Assembly (NCBI RefSeq): GCF_036884655.1
Contig: NC_088339.1
Location: forward strand, 20,476,501-20,540,500
Direction: 5' to 3'
Source of the DNA: Musa acuminata AAA Group
Lineage: Eukaryota > Streptophyta > Magnoliopsida > Zingiberales > Musaceae
DNA: 64,000 bases
Shown piece by piece: positions 48,032-60,729 of the stretch; position 1 is the first letter of the stretch; each line of letters begins with the position of its first letter. The notes under the pieces were generated by a model. That model did not search any database, was not told the origin of the DNA, and saw only the letters and a program-made list of their open reading frames with translations. Made by a program: the position numbers and the translations under genes.

Positions 48032-50840
48032 ACATGAACCTGAAAAATAAGTGTGTATGCAGTCCAGGGTAATTGTCTTTTTGTACAAGATGATGCATAA
48101 TATGGCAAGGGCGAACATGCAACATATGAATCATGTCGCTTGTCCTATTGTTATGGCATGTGATGGTTATGAAAATATCAAGAGTATATATACTTGCCCC
48201 CATACTTGATGGTCCGTGGCAGGCCCCTGATATATCTGACTTCATACTCTCAGGGAACAAGCACCAATTATTAATAGATTGATGTAAGATTCTTGTAGCT
48301 GGCAAGTTTCATTCAACCATCCCTATACTAAGGTGTCAGGACTTCAGAGGCAACCCTGAGATGCCAACTTAATATGCTTTTATCAGAAAAGAATTTCCTC
48401 ATCCTGCATCGCAAATTTTGAAGGTTTTGTTTTTCAGATTTTTTTTATTATAAATGAATATTTTTGATATGTTGTAGATAGTCTTATGATTGTTTCTTTT
48501 CTTGTTTGTAATATTTCTATGAGGCATATATTGCATTTCCACTCATGCATTTATAATCTTTTTTTTCTCACTAATTTCTTAGGTGCTCTGCATCTCAATC
48601 TTAAGGACTGGAATCATAGAAAGCAATTACTGTGTCCTATATGGTAACCAGATGTCTCAGAATTCATGGCATTCCATTATTTGGTCTTACATGATGCTCG
48701 TATCTAGATACTTCAAGGGTTTTGTTTGCAACAATTTCTATTTGTTTACATAGTCTGAATTTTAATTTATCTTCTGTAATCATTTTAACAGGTTTTTTAT
48801 TGATGATTGCTGTATTTTGGTAGGTGAATAACGCCATGTAAATCGTAGTTACTTTGATGCTCAAATCAATTGTCTGACTGCAACTAAGCAAACAAATTAC
48901 CATAAAATCATGCGCTGTTAATCTCTTGGTTTTATGCATTGCATCAGTGACCTCTTTTATTCTGCTAAATAGTTTTTGACAACAAATAGTTCCTAAGAAT
49001 AAAACTTGCCTGTCTGCATCATGCTTTTTAAGCTCATAATTTCAGTCACTTCAACAACAGGAACTTTTATAATTATTCTCTGATTATCCTGCTATTGTAT
49101 TTAGGTTGGTTTATTGATGGCATATATTGTGCAGTTTATTCTGAGATCACTACAGGATTTTGTATTGTGGATTCTGAAACCTATGATTTGCCTTAAAGTA
49201 GCCACTTTGTGCATAGTCAGTTCTTGTAAACCATATATATACAGGTTAAATGCTAGAAGCAAATTGGTTAATTATTATACTGATCTAGCCTCACATTATC
49301 TTTTTCTCAGGATTTACAGTAAAAGACATGGTAGATGATCTCACCACTTTTGTCTACTAAGTCACAGATTGGCATAGTCACCAAGCTCTTAGCTCTGTCA
49401 TCTATGATAACCACAATAATCAGATGTTACTATCATTAAGTTTGGCTCTCTGACTTTTTATGCTTCCTATGTGTTTTGCTGCATTTTTAATTGATGTTAA
49501 CCTCTGAAGCATGGAAAGCCGATTCCTTACATTCATCTCATGTTATGAAGGATCTGTCTTGTCATTAGTTCATAATACTGTTCTTGTGATGTTGGATGCT
49601 TGACAGACTATATACATTGGGTGTCTTTTCATTGACATTAAAAGGTTGGTTGACACAAGTATGTCATCCTTTGTTTCAGGAACATGAATAGCCTAAAAAA
49701 TTCTGAAGTAAATATTACACTAAAACATTCATCTTTGTCTATTGCTTTCAGTTTGTTTCAGTCTTTAAATCAAGTCAAGAAGGGTAGCCACAGTTTTTGA
49801 TAGTATAGTTAATTTACATGGTTAATGCCATCATCTTCAAGACAGGTAATAATTTAAGCTTTCGATGCCGCTGGTGTGAAGACAACATAAGCTTGTGGTT
49901 TCAATTCCTATATTAGCTGTTGGTGAGCACTCCTCTTCAATCATATGAACAGTCTTCATCCATGTGTTAGTCTTTATTGCCTCATTGCGCATGATCATTA
50001 TTTTGAGCTGTTTGAAGCCATCAATTCTACTCATTATGATTGGTTGGTCCTATATATGAAATGCCATACTCTGACAATTCCCTTACTATTTAAAATGATG
50101 GAGACAACATTTTATTTGGTTCCTTAGAGACATGATTTAATCTGTGTTTTTGTTTGACCAGCTCTTTCTTTGTGGATCTTTTAAGTGCTTGGACGTCTGC
50201 CATAAAGGTTTGTGATTTGTCAATTTGACTTCTAGGTTGTCTTAGTCGTGACAGGTGATGCCACTGACATATCTTAGGGCCTACAAGCACCAATAATACT
50301 GGACGATTTAGCAATAAAAAGTGATGCTTAGGCTTCACCACACCTATTTGGTGGCAATCAGATTAGGTCCATGCATAGATTAAAAGTTTGAGAACTTAAT
50401 AATATGTCAATGGATAATTCTGGACTTTTAGTTTTACTAAATGAGCAGAATCACACCCTAAAAACACTGGCCAGTTTGAAATAAGGTGATGATCATCATG
50501 TCACTTTGTTGATTTCTTTGTCTCTGTAGCAACTTCATTCACCAGCATTTTGCAGGATTATACCTCAATTTGATTTCTATCACACACTGCTCCTCATCTT
50601 AATTGTTGAATTGTGGCCATTGTTCTTTCTAAAGAAAGTAGCACTTGAATGATGCATGCATCTATGACAGACACCATTTTCATTTAAAAAACTGAGTGAA
50701 ACTTGGATCTCTTAGATGGTTTGTGGGGGCACAAAAGTGGCACTGTCAATCCAACAACAAGTGTTATATATAATTAGTAAAACTATTCAATGCAAATCCC
50801 CTATGTTTTCTTGTGATCCTTTTTCTAAATTTTTGAATAA
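47711..50840. other. Intergenic region, no supportable gene
   Basis: Mostly T-rich single-copy-looking DNA. Near 47852 there is another AAGGTTTCATATTTC terminus like that of the preceding element, followed by GGTACCAATACAGG words, likely a second element fragment ending near 47955. A (GA)n run is at 47990-48028. All ORFs are under 130 codons and lack recognisable motifs. The sequence resembles intron or intergenic DNA; I cannot exclude exons of a non-recognised gene. Confidence 0.5.
47990..48028. repeat. (GA)n microsatellite
   Basis: About 20 GA units. Confidence 0.95.
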
Positions 50841-51205
50841 TGTTTATTGAGTCGGTTTGATTCAATTAGAATCAAGTAGATATTTATTTAATATTTATTT
50901 ATTATTAGAGTTCTAAGTCCTGATGAACTCTGGGTGGAACTCTATAAATAGGGATGTAACTGTTTCTTTTCGATAATCTATGAAAAATATTATTCTGTCT
51001 TTTGACAAACCCTAGGAGGCTGATCCCCTCAAAGCGTCGACCCCTCGAAGCGATCAAGGAGGGCTGATCCCCTCGAAGCGATCAAGGAGGCCGATCCCCC
51101 TCGAAATGATCATCCCTTTTCTCCTCTTTCTTATACGATAAGACGTTAGGGTCTTATTATCAGAGTCACGATAAGACTTTAAGGTCTTATCAATTGGTAT
51201 CAAGG
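50841..51205 (+). mobile_element. Short copia-type LTR with primer-site remnant
   Basis: The 352-bp segment begins TGTTTATTGAG, has a TATA box TATAAATA (50943-50950), and ends GTCTTATCA (51192). ATTGGTATCAAGG follows, with TGGTATCA at 51195-51202 as in a tRNA-Met primer site. It contains a GATCCCCTCGAAGCGATCAA tandem motif (about 51018-51105) and repeated GATAAGACTTTAAGGTCTTATC-like inverted words. No coding remnant follows, so it is a 5' LTR fragment of a mostly deleted element. Confidence 0.55.
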
Positions 51206-54200
51206 CGACAATAAGACTTTAAAGTCTTATCATTTCGTATAAGAGCAGCGATAAGACTTTTACAATCTTTTCATCTTCCTTTTTCTTACCAAGGTCAATT
51301 GCCATCATATGTTGGGACCCTTGCACATCCCATCATTCATGAAGGAAATCCTACAGCACTCCGGTCTCCATGCCATTTGAAGAACCAACAGTAGGATAGC
51401 CTGTGGATTACTAGTATGAAACAAAGGTAAGAAAATCCAACTCATAAGAATGTTATTCCTGCTTGATAGGAAGAAGGGGGCGACAGGGGTAAAGATGGGG
51501 CCATTTCAATGAGAATGATCCAAAGTAAACTTTGAGGCATGTCTGTCATTCTTGAGCACTTGCGTATTATTAGGACAATGTGCTTTGGTACGGAAGGAGA
51601 CAAAATCCAAGAAATTGGGGAATTAGGTATCATCTTTCCTTTTCTATTAATGCCGATGGACATGACAGCTCTTGAGGACTAAGGCACTCCCAAAACTAAA
51701 TTGCTGATGTACAGATATGAGCGTGCACATGCTCAATTTCTTGTAGGGAAACTGTGTCAAGAATAAAGGTCGTATATGCAGATGATAATTCTTCGACCAT
51801 AATTTTGCTAGTAACCAAAAGAGGGAGAAGAGAAAGAAATTGTTTAGTTCTGCTATATTGAAAAGTGAAAAAGGTACAAAGATTCTACACCACATTGCTC
51901 TTCTTCTTTTCCTGCAAATCTTCCAGTCTTTGGAAGCTGGTATTCTTAATCATGCATCAGTTGCTATCCCAGTTGCTTTCATATTTTCAGAGAAACACTT
52001 TGGTGACCTCATTTCATGATCTTAGGACTCATCCATTGAGAGTAAAAGCTCCTTTTGGCAGTACTCCCTACTAATTGATGGACTACTTGTAGAAACAATG
52101 TGGACCACCTTCTAATGTTGGCTTATTCACCCTTCAAGACAAAGAGATAAGGTCTGGGGCTCACAGCCTTGTGTAGTGATCATAGTAGGACAACATTATC
52201 TTCGCTACATTGGTCTTCCTTGATACCCAAGCAGGACATGCCGATATGCTACTTCACTGTCCCTTAGCTGTAACCAAATTGATGTTTCACTAGTATCCTC
52301 ATAGACTACCACCATCATCACCCCTTGCACGATTAAATTGATGTTTCACAGATATTCCATGGATGGCTGTAGTGATAAGGTCTGTGATTCACAATGTTTT
52401 CTATTTAGGAAATGTTTTCTTATTCTCTTGATACACTTGCACTCACCAGGAAACATCGGCAAAGGCAAGGTCAGCTTCATTGGATCACAAGTATGGAATA
52501 TTTGCTGCAAACAAGTGCAAGTATAAAATGAAGATACTCTTAGTTTGATGCTTAATGATGGATACAATGTATGGAATATTTGCTGCTATAGGGGTTCACA
52601 GATTGACATTATTTTAGTGCTAGTCAAAGCTACCACATATTTTTCTCTTTTGTCAAAACATTGATCTCATCTTTGTTATTGGCAAAGCCAACCTTGACTT
52701 GACTAAACAAGCAAACCAAATCTATATTGAACTATTGTGCCCAGGAATTACTTTATATTTGCTTGTGTACTTCTCTTCAAAGATCTGTGACTAACAACTA
52801 TTATACTACAGTTGATGTTGGTGATTCACTAAACTTGAGTGGTAGAAGAAGCATCATGTACTGTTGCTGTCAATGGACTCTGCGTCAAATGTGCCTCCTT
52901 GTTCGATGAAGAACACGAATCCTCGGGCATATCATTGGAACTGTATTTTTCATCTGTTGTGCCTCTGATGGATCATCAACTGCAACATTGAAACAATGGT
53001 GTTTTGTTTGGCCTCTATTCATTAGCAGTGAAAATTGGATGAGATGTCTGTGATCATTCATCAACTGCTGAGAAACTGTTTAAGATGAGAACACATCGTC
53101 AATTCAAGCAATGCATGGCACCTTACAACCAGTCTCGAAATATCATTACATCATCTTTGCACAGGAACTTTTACTAGAATACAGTATGGATTTTGTGTGG
53201 TTCATGACAGCTAATTAAAAAACCTCATAAATCAACAGATGATTTTGATCATCATGTATCAGTTGCTTGAAAATTTTGTACGTCAACAAATTTATTGTAA
53301 GGTTTGCATGGTCAAAGACAGATGAAGGCCCACCCCCCCCCTACCTAAGGTAAGCTGGACACAGCAAGGACATGAATGCTGAATGATTAAAGAAGAAGCT
53401 GCTCCTCTAATGGAGGGGTCCCAAATCAATACAAGAGATGGTCAGAATCTGTGAACAAGATAAATATGATCTTCCACATTCTTTGTTTAATCCCCAATTA
53501 CCAACCATCACATGAACCCAATCATGCCACCAAACACATCTTAATCATTGATGACAAGATGAATCAACCATCCTCTCTACCACTCCCATTGATCTTTAAT
53601 TGAATTTGACCTCCATTTATCATTAATTGTTTTAGTTGAACTTCCAAGCATATTGATTTATATCAACGAACTCACCAAAGAATTTGCTTTATTTACTAGG
53701 ATTTGTTGAACATTCAAATCAAATTATCTATGAACTTGAAAAGCTGCACAAGATACCTGCAAATTATCCATCTCAAGACAAGCAAAATGTTTCCATTGCT
53801 ATGTAGTGTCAAATTCGATCATTAGGCCGATACGTCCAATCTGATTTGATGTAGCTTATTTTCGTTATCATCGAATGTAAAAATATTTTCGATATGAGTT
53901 TTTTTTTCGATATAGACAACCCGAGGATGATGTGGAGTCCCTATAAAATTAATCATGCTCCTCTGATGCTCAAATTAGATTCAGACCGACTTTGAGCATA
54001 TATATATTTATTTATGAAAGATTTACTTTTTGATTATTGATATATTTCCATTAAAATTTGATGCTAAGGTGGCAGATGAGTTGGCTGATTCGGAAGATAC
54101 TGTAGTCCATTAGAATATAACATTTGCCATATCTAACACAAACAAAAAGTTATCATCAGAACTCATTTATCCTAAACTTTGTGAGTCGTTGTAAGACTCC

Positions 54201-54647
54201 ATTGTATGACAAATCAAGCAGTAGAAGATTGAGATAATCACAGAGATGTAATGACAGAACAATCTCTCTCTCTCTCTCTAAACGTAAGTACGTATGTGAG
54301 TTTTAACAGTGAGGTTCTTTGCATGGGTCTTCCATGAAAGGGATGAGCAACCATGGACTCCTCGTTTAGCTACAGCATGTCAAGGTTTGTGGTTGTTTTC
54401 TGTGTCAGGATATGATGATGGAAGACAGGAGGCAAAGCTCTGACGAGACTACTTTGATCCACTCCGACTACATCTTCTTCTTCGGCCAATGCCTGCTTTC
54501 ACTTTTACTGGCCCAGCTCTGAAGTCATGCAGATCTCATCTGCCCATGGAAGCAGCTGTTTGACTGTGACCTCCCCTTCCTTTAAGAACACCCCTCGCTG
54601 CATCATTCCTCTTCCCACTCGCTTCCGCATTGAGGCTTCAGGCTGAC
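51206..54647. other. Intergenic region upstream of the MYB gene
   Basis: No protein-coding motif recognised on either strand and no repeat beyond a CT run (54265-54280). The last 500 bases should hold the MYB promoter and 5' UTR; I find no convincing TATA box close to the gene. Confidence 0.5.
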
Positions 54648-55723
54648 ATGGGGAGGCACTCTTCCTGCTACAAGCCGAAGCTGCGCAAGGGCTTGTGGTC
54701 TCCGGAGGAGGATGAGAAGCTGCTGAATCATATCACCAGATTCGGCCATGGATGCTGGAGCTCCGTGCCTAAGTTAGCAGGTAACTAGTCATTCCCTGTT
54801 GCTTCAGAATTAATGGCTCCTCGACAGGAAGATGAAGCAACCAGTTGCAGGTCTGCAAAGGTGCGGCAAGAGCTGCAGGTTGAGGTGGATAAACTACCTG
54901 CGGCCCGATCTCAAGAGGGGCACCTTCTCGCAGCAGGAGGAGGACCTCATCGTCGACCTCCATGCTGTCTTGGGCAACAGGTACCGGCCCTCCGTGGCGG
55001 TTCTGCTGATCTCTGTGTCCTGTCCTCAGGAGCTAATACGCTGTGACCTCTCTTGCCTTCAGGTGGTCGCAGATCGCGTCGCAGTTGCCGGGGAGGACGG
55101 ACAACGAGATCAAGAACTTCTGGAACTCCTCCCTGAAGAAAAAGCTGCAGCAGAGCGGCGTCGATCCCAGCACCCACATGCCGCTCGACCAGGCCGACAA
55201 GGCCTCGGGATCGAGCGAGTCGAAGCTCTTCATCTCCGACGGCAGCCACACTGGCTCCTTCCGGCATTCCCCTTACAGCTCCAACTGTGGTGGCGAGGAG
55301 AAAGCGTCGGATGGGCCTCTCTGGTTCGAGCAGAACTGTAGGCTGCTCAATGTGATCCCCGAACTGAGCTCATTGCAGCTGAAGCCCATGCTCCATCTGC
55401 CACACGACACTTTGCTGACACCTTCGCAGTTCTTGGAGGCTGGCAACCCGAGCAACAGCAGTGCGAGCAGCGTCAACGGCAGCATCGGGGTCGAGTTGCA
55501 GAGCAGCACCTTGCCATGGCCAGAGCTGTTGCCACACAATCTTGAAGAAGAGCCAGGGGATCTGAAATGGTCCGAGTACCTCAACGGCGCCGCCATTACA
55601 TCGGCGGAGATCCGGTGCTCGTATGGAGTCGGCAAAGGAGGAGAGGAGTTGGATCCCTGGCACCAGGATCAGCAGCTGCTGCATCCTTCTCTGATGCATG
55701 GCAAGAACTTTCAGATCCAGTAA
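54648..55723 (+). CDS. R2R3-MYB transcription factor, subgroup 13 type
   Basis: Three exons, 54648-54780, 54851-54980 and 55063-55723 (133, 130 and 661 nt; GT-AG introns of 70 and 82 bp), give 307 aa. The 133/130-nt exon pattern and intron sites are canonical for plant R2R3-MYBs. R2 (about residues 14-61) has [19 protein letters not shown] and [19 protein letters not shown]3 (about 67-112) has the plant-typical Phe for the first Trp ([15 protein letters not shown]), then [20 protein letters not shown]. The N-terminus [20 protein letters not shown] and the linker [17 protein letters not shown] match the MYB50/55/61/86 group, whose Arabidopsis members act in cell-wall, mucilage and stomatal/carbon programmes. 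The C-terminal [23 protein letters not shown] is an acidic likely activation region. Nuclear DNA-binding protein. No defects seen; the target specificity is inferred from family. Confidence 0.95.
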
Positions 55724-55991
55724 ACGATGACTACAGCCTTTGAACACTTGTCAAGATCGAAAACTCGACGGGAAAAGCTTCCTCATGGAGCCTGTGATGC
55801 AGTGAATTCAAAGCCAAAAGAGAAGAAAACTGAGTTCTGGATTCGGAGGAAGAAGTGTTCTTCCAATACTTAGCTTCTTCTCATGTATACAGGAACTCAT
55901 GATACAGTCGCTAGCTGTGTTGTCTGTGAACAATTCGCCAGAGTTAATCTGTTTTCTCGCATCAATTCAATTGTCATTCTATCGTGTAAAG

Positions 55992-55997
55992 AATAAA
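55992..55997 (+). terminator. Polyadenylation signal of the MYB gene
   Basis: AATAAA 269 bases after the stop codon, in a T/A-rich 3' region, is the best near-upstream element for the MYB transcript. Confidence 0.5.
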
Positions 55998-57335
55998 GAA
56001 TTCTGTAGCGATCTGAAGTCCCCCTCAGATTTCTTTTTGCTGATGATATCATAAAATCCTGAGAGACAAAAATATTAGCTTTTTGGCAGTCAACATTCAA
56101 ATCTGCAAAGACAACTGCACATCACTGTTCTTGTTCGATCACATGATAACTACTCAAATCACCTCAGCTTCAGTTTGCAGTACAAGCAACTTTGATCAGA
56201 TTCTGAAGCTATGGAACTAAGTTAATTGCTGCAATGGAATCGACTGAAGTTTGTGCATGAAGACTCATAATGAACATGCTGATCATTGCTTGCATAAAAT
56301 AAGAGAATTCATGACCAAATAGATGGTGAATGGAGCCTTCTTGTTGAGAAGTATCTCCTTCTCACTTCCAAGTTCTTGTCCTTGGCTTTGTTTTCCTCCT
56401 ATGAAACAAGATGCCACCACATGCTGATGCTTGCCATGAAAGAGTTCATAGATGGTGGATGAAGACATTTTGGCATCAACCTTATCACACATAATTATAT
56501 AATATCTTAAATGATGTAACTTAATGATCGATTGTAAAGATGATTTGAGCTTTCAAAAGAATGAGCTTTCAAGGAACATGAAAATTGATAGAAATTTTAG
56601 CCTTCATGACAGATCATTGTCAAAAAGGTTCATCACATTATACCTTGGATGTCCACAACACTTGAGACAGAGACTATGGACCCTTTTATAATCGAGAAGT
56701 AATTAAAAATATATATTTTTAAAATAGAAGATGAGTGAGTATAATTAACCAGAGACAAAATCATGGACTATAACATGAACGAACCAATCATTTAACTCAA
56801 TAAGAAAGAGTACATCTGTGGTGGGTTGCAATACCTTCGAACAAAGTATGGAGCACATCATAAGCTGGTCTTCTTGAGCTGGTCTTCTTGTTTGTTTGAC
56901 GCAAACAAAGGCATGTGAACTCCATTATTAGATTTTCTAACACAATCTCACACCTGTAATATTGATGTCTGCGAGGAGATTCAACACCTGAGACCAGCCA
57001 TGGCTTCGGTCTCTCACAGTGGCGCTCATGTCTTCGAGACGCGTTGTTGGAGTAAAGGAGACTGTCATCATAAATTAGCTTCGTAAAGCTGATGTCCATT
57101 CACCACTGTAAGTGTTCATCTCCTGTTTTTGACTTACTACTGTAATAACCAGATTTTATTCCCTATTTTTCTAAATTGAAATTTTCTACAAGTTAATATA
57201 TTTCCTTGCATGAGTAACCTGAAATCAATACCTACGAGAGAGTTAGGAATCAAATAATAAATTTTTTTAATTAATTAATAATTCAAATTATCAAAAGTTA
57301 TTACCTTTCTTTAAAGGGAGTATAGCATACATACA

Positions 57336-57382
<47 letters not shown>

Positions 57383-58600
57383 ATCAAGAGACTTCAAGCT
57401 CTCTTCATATTGTATTGATGTGGATTTTCCATCTCTCCTTAATATTTTAATTATTGTTTTTGAAATATTTAATTTATGATTTTGTCTGCTCATGAATTTG
57501 ATAATATGGTGTACAATTTATAGTATTAAATTTTTGTTACTTATCCATGATTTCTTTTTTTTTTGGTTGCTAGCACATATTTTTTGATATAAATTTCATG
57601 ACATTCATGTCATTTATATTTAAAAATATTTAATTATTGTTTAGAATTTCTATAACCTATGTTTGCAATTGCATGACTTGAATTTCTATGTTTAAACATT
57701 TTAATATTTCTAAAATATTAAATTGACGTGGACCAGAACCTGAGACTCAATTGCCTCGCTCAACTCATTGGCCAAACAGCTCCATGCAGTCCAACTAGCT
57801 TATGTTTTAAAATGTTCTAATTTTGTGTTTTAGATCTTATCTTTTGATATTTATATCTGTTCTAATAGATAATTTAACATTTAAAAGATATTATTAATTA
57901 CTGAATAAAAATATGTTAATTCTTACGTTTGCTCTCAATATATGGATAGCTTGAAAGATCGTTATATTCTGTATTCCACTGTAAAAAGGTTTCTTCTTGC
58001 TTTATTTTATGGGTGGTTTCTTTAAAAAAATATTTTTTTTTTCTTTTTCTCTGGAAAGCATCCGATATTTTTATTTTTCTTATATGTTGTCTAATTATAT
58101 ATAAGTATTTTCCTTTCCTGCTTGTCTCTTTCGCTCTACCAACATCGCTCGCCTGCTCATCGCCTTTGGCTTTTAGTCTGATCGTTATACTCATCACCTT
58201 TATCCCTTCCTCGCTTATTGTGTCAATCACATTAGTTACCTTTGTTCCGAGAAAAAACAAAGGAAAGCACATATCCTCTACTTCGTGATGTGAAGATAAT
58301 AAGCATAATAGACAGAGAAAAATGTAATACCTCGTGATGGAAGTAAGAGACGAAAATGATCGATGTGATTAGTGGGAAAGACGTACGAAGACTTCGAACA
58401 TGAGTTGAAGGTTACGAGTAAATAAGTAGACGATGAAGATAGGAAAGAAATAGCATTTATAGAATTATAACAAATAGGAACATTATATGAAAAAAAAAAA
58501 CATAAGATGCTTTCTTAAAAAAAAAAAGAAAATGTAAAGTTTTTCAAGAAAATCACCCATGTTTTGTCGAACAATGACATGTTACATCCCAAAACAGTGT
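55998..58600. other. Intergenic region between MYB and NUP98
   Basis: AT-rich DNA without recognisable genes. TGTAATAACC at about 57140 followed by a TTTTTCTAAATTG word resembles the gypsy LTR start and may be an LTR scrap. A (CT)n run is at 57338-57381. The ORFs around 57916-58288 on both strands are low-complexity and unsupported. Confidence 0.5.
57338..57381. repeat. (CT)n microsatellite
   Basis: About 22 CT units. Confidence 0.95.
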
Positions 58601-59235
58601 ATGATTCAAACGAAAGAGTATGGGGTATCACAGCCCATGGGCGGTTCCAACCTGATTCGCTTTCATCTTTAAAACACCATACTTCAATATAGACGTCCTG
58701 TATGAATCCACGTGTCTTATGCGCGGGGACTAACCAGTGTGTGGGGAACCAATCCCTGTCGTGTGAATTATTCTTCTCGTCCTCTCCCTCACCACTCTGC
58801 GGTTCCAAGCGTTGGGCTGATCGAGGGATTACGGCCCATGGGGTCCTTCCCCAAGACTTCGAAGCCGCTTTGATCTCTAAAACACCACAGCTCTGTAGTC
58901 GACCTCCCGAAGACATCCACGTGTTCCTTTCCGTGGGCCCGATCACCGTCATAAAGGTCTTTTGTGAACACATCCCTGTCCCGTGGATTCTTCCCCTCGT
59001 CCGCTCTCTCACGTGATATAACGTGTTGGGCTGGGTCAGATATCACGGCCCACGAACCGTCCCTGAGAACTTTAGATTCGCTTTGATTCCCCCAACACAG
59101 TAGTTATAGGTAAACCCCCATAAGCCATCCACGCGTCCTACTTTGTGGGGCCGGACCACGTTCATGCATGCTTATGGGAAATAAAACCCTGTCCCGTGAT
59201 TTGTCCCCGTCACACCCGCTCTCTTCCCCACCTTC
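58600..59235 (+). promoter_or_regulatory. Triplicated ~200-bp module upstream of NUP98
   Basis: Three diverged direct copies anchored at CAGCCCATGG (58631), CGGCCCATGG (58832) and CGGCCCACGA (59046), spaced 201 and 214 bp. Each copy continues with GATTCGCTTT- or GCCGCTTTGAT-like words, AACACCA/CAACACAG, ATCCACGTGT/ATCCACGCGT, a GGGGAC, GGGCCCGAT or GGGGCCGGA box and CCCTGTC(CC)GTG. GGCCCA is the TCP-bound site II core common upstream of housekeeping plant genes. Given its location 0.5-1.1 kb upstream of the NUP98 start, it is probably its promoter or proximal enhancer. Confidence 0.7.
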
Positions 59236-59327
59236 TTCGGTAAACCCTTTCCAAACCGCCTGCCCGAAACCTAATTCTTGCCCTTCCATTGCTCCACCCC
59301 ACCATCGCACCCTTCGAATGCCCTAAT

Positions 59328-59386
59328 AAATCTTTCTCCGATTCCCCCCCCCTTCCCCTCCTCCTCGTCCTCCTCCTCATTGATCT
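59328..59386 (+). promoter_or_regulatory. Pyrimidine-rich patch, likely NUP98 TSS region
   Basis: A CT-rich strand (TCCTCCTCGTCCTCCTCCTC region) without a TATA box, followed downstream by CAGAACCCTAATTGG (about 59597) containing a telo-box-like ACCCTAA. Both are typical of TATA-less core promoters of plant housekeeping genes. The exact start site cannot be read from sequence. Confidence 0.4.
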
Positions 59387-59550
59387 TGCGTTGGATTTTG
59401 GCTGGTACCGGCGCGTCGTCGAACGCGGGGGAGGGACGCGGATCACGCATTCGATTGACGTCGGTGTTGGATTTGATTGTGCATTTTTTTTACTTCGAAC
59501 TGCGTTGGTATCAAGCTACGTTGATAGGAGAAGCAATCTTTCGACCATTA

Positions 59551-59718
59551 TATAAGCTGACTGCGTTCACTTGCTTCCATACATCGCTCTGTTTCAGAAC
59601 CCTAATTGGTCTTCGATCGGGAGGCAGGATCCGCAGCATATAAGCTGACTGCGTTCACTTGCTTCCATCCATCTCTCTGTTGCTGAACTCTAATTTGTCT
59701 TCGATCGGATCCGCAGCC
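59551..59718 (+). repeat. 88-bp direct duplication in the NUP98 5' leader
   Basis: 59551-59638 is repeated at 59639-59718 with about 90% identity outside a small internal deletion: both begin TATAAGCTGACTGCGTTCAC and end GATCCGCAGC. The second copy ends immediately before the ATG, while the first has CATATAAG at the matching place, so only the second copy supplies a start codon. Confidence 0.92.
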
Positions 59719-60729
59719 ATGTTCGGCCCCACCAATCGTAAGCTGCTTATTTTCCCTGGTGCATCGATTCGTTTCGCATATTCTCCTTTGCTTGGATTGT
59801 TGTAGCAGCATTTTGATCGGGTTCTTAAAGATTCCACCTTTTTGTTTAATCCCGAGCTTTGTGAATATTTTTTGATCTCTTGGTGAGTGGCATATGCTGT
59901 TACGTTGTCAAGGTTACTTCATTCCGTCGATTTGGTTGTGGAAGCTCGTTCTAGGATCGGTGTCGTTTGACTTGGTGGTAACTTGTTGGTGTTTAAGATG
60001 CAGTGGGGTTCACCGGGTTTGTCGTGCAAAATCCGTGATATCTTGCTCTCGATTTCTTAATGTTCTTTTGTTTTCCTGGGTTTGCCGTTCTTTTTCTTTG
60101 AATGGTATATTCATTAGGTATTATAAACTTGCTTTTGCATGTACTAGTAAGTTGATGTTCTAGGCCGTAACTCAAAACGCTGCCTTTGCCAGCCCTTCTT
60201 ATTCTCAAAATCATTCTGATGGCAGGCGTAATATCGCTTTTATGGTTATATCTTATAGTTTTCGGCTTGTATTTTTATTTATTTATTTTTTTGCGCCGAT
60301 GAGAAGCATATTTTTTGTTGCTTGTCCTTGAGTTTTGTTATCTCAGTTACAATTTTTATTCTTTCTACTATGAGGCTGTTTATCTTCTGTTTTTGTATAT
60401 ATGATTATTTCTTTTCTTCTTCTGAGTGTGGTTAATTGGATGTGCAGCTTTCGGTCAGTCTTCAAGTAGTTCTTTTGGTTCCCAGTCAGTGTTTGGGCAA
60501 ACAAGCTCTAGTGGCAATAATCCATTTGCCCCAAAACCATTTGGAAGTTCAAATCCTTTTGGTTCTCAGACAGGGGGTTCGGTCTTTGGCAGCACATCTA
60601 CTGGTGTCTTTGGGCAGCCTTCTACACCTGCCTTTGGTGCTTCATCAGCTCCAGCTTTTGGGAGTTCCATGCCTGCCTTTGGGGCATCATCAACTCCTGC
60701 TTTTGGCGGCTCTTCCTCTTCCTTCGGTG
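59719..60729 (+). CDS. NUP98: Nuclear pore protein Nup98, N-terminal exons (partial)
   Basis: Exon 1 is 59719-59737 (MFGPTN plus one base) and exon 2 is 60448-60729, joined in phase by a GT-AG intron (C|gtaagc; tgtgcag|CTTTCGG); a phase-1 donor GGTG|gtgagt ends exon 2. The 100 codons start MFGPTNPFGQ and hold twelve FG dipeptides in exon 2 in a Ser/Thr/Pro/Ala-rich context ([20 protein letters not shown]). This is the N-terminal FG domain of plant Nup98 (Nup98a/b type), which lines the nuclear pore channel and binds transport receptors. The GLEBS and autoproteolytic domains must lie right of the window, since no further FG exon is seen up to 64000. The start is fixed by conservation of the MFG start. 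Confidence 0.9.

Noticed and set aside
47711..54647. Hidden multi-exon gene in the 7-kb gap
   Set aside because: I looked for motif-bearing ORFs with splice sites on both strands and found none I could defend; transcript data would decide.
54813..55747. Alternative ORFs overlapping the MYB gene
   Set aside because: They run through introns or the antisense strand; the spliced model gives uninterrupted conserved R2 and R3 repeats.
58515..59446. ORFs of 80-165 codons upstream of NUP98 on both strands
   Set aside because: They lie in the triplicated promoter-like repeats, overlap each other on both strands and have no recognisable domain.
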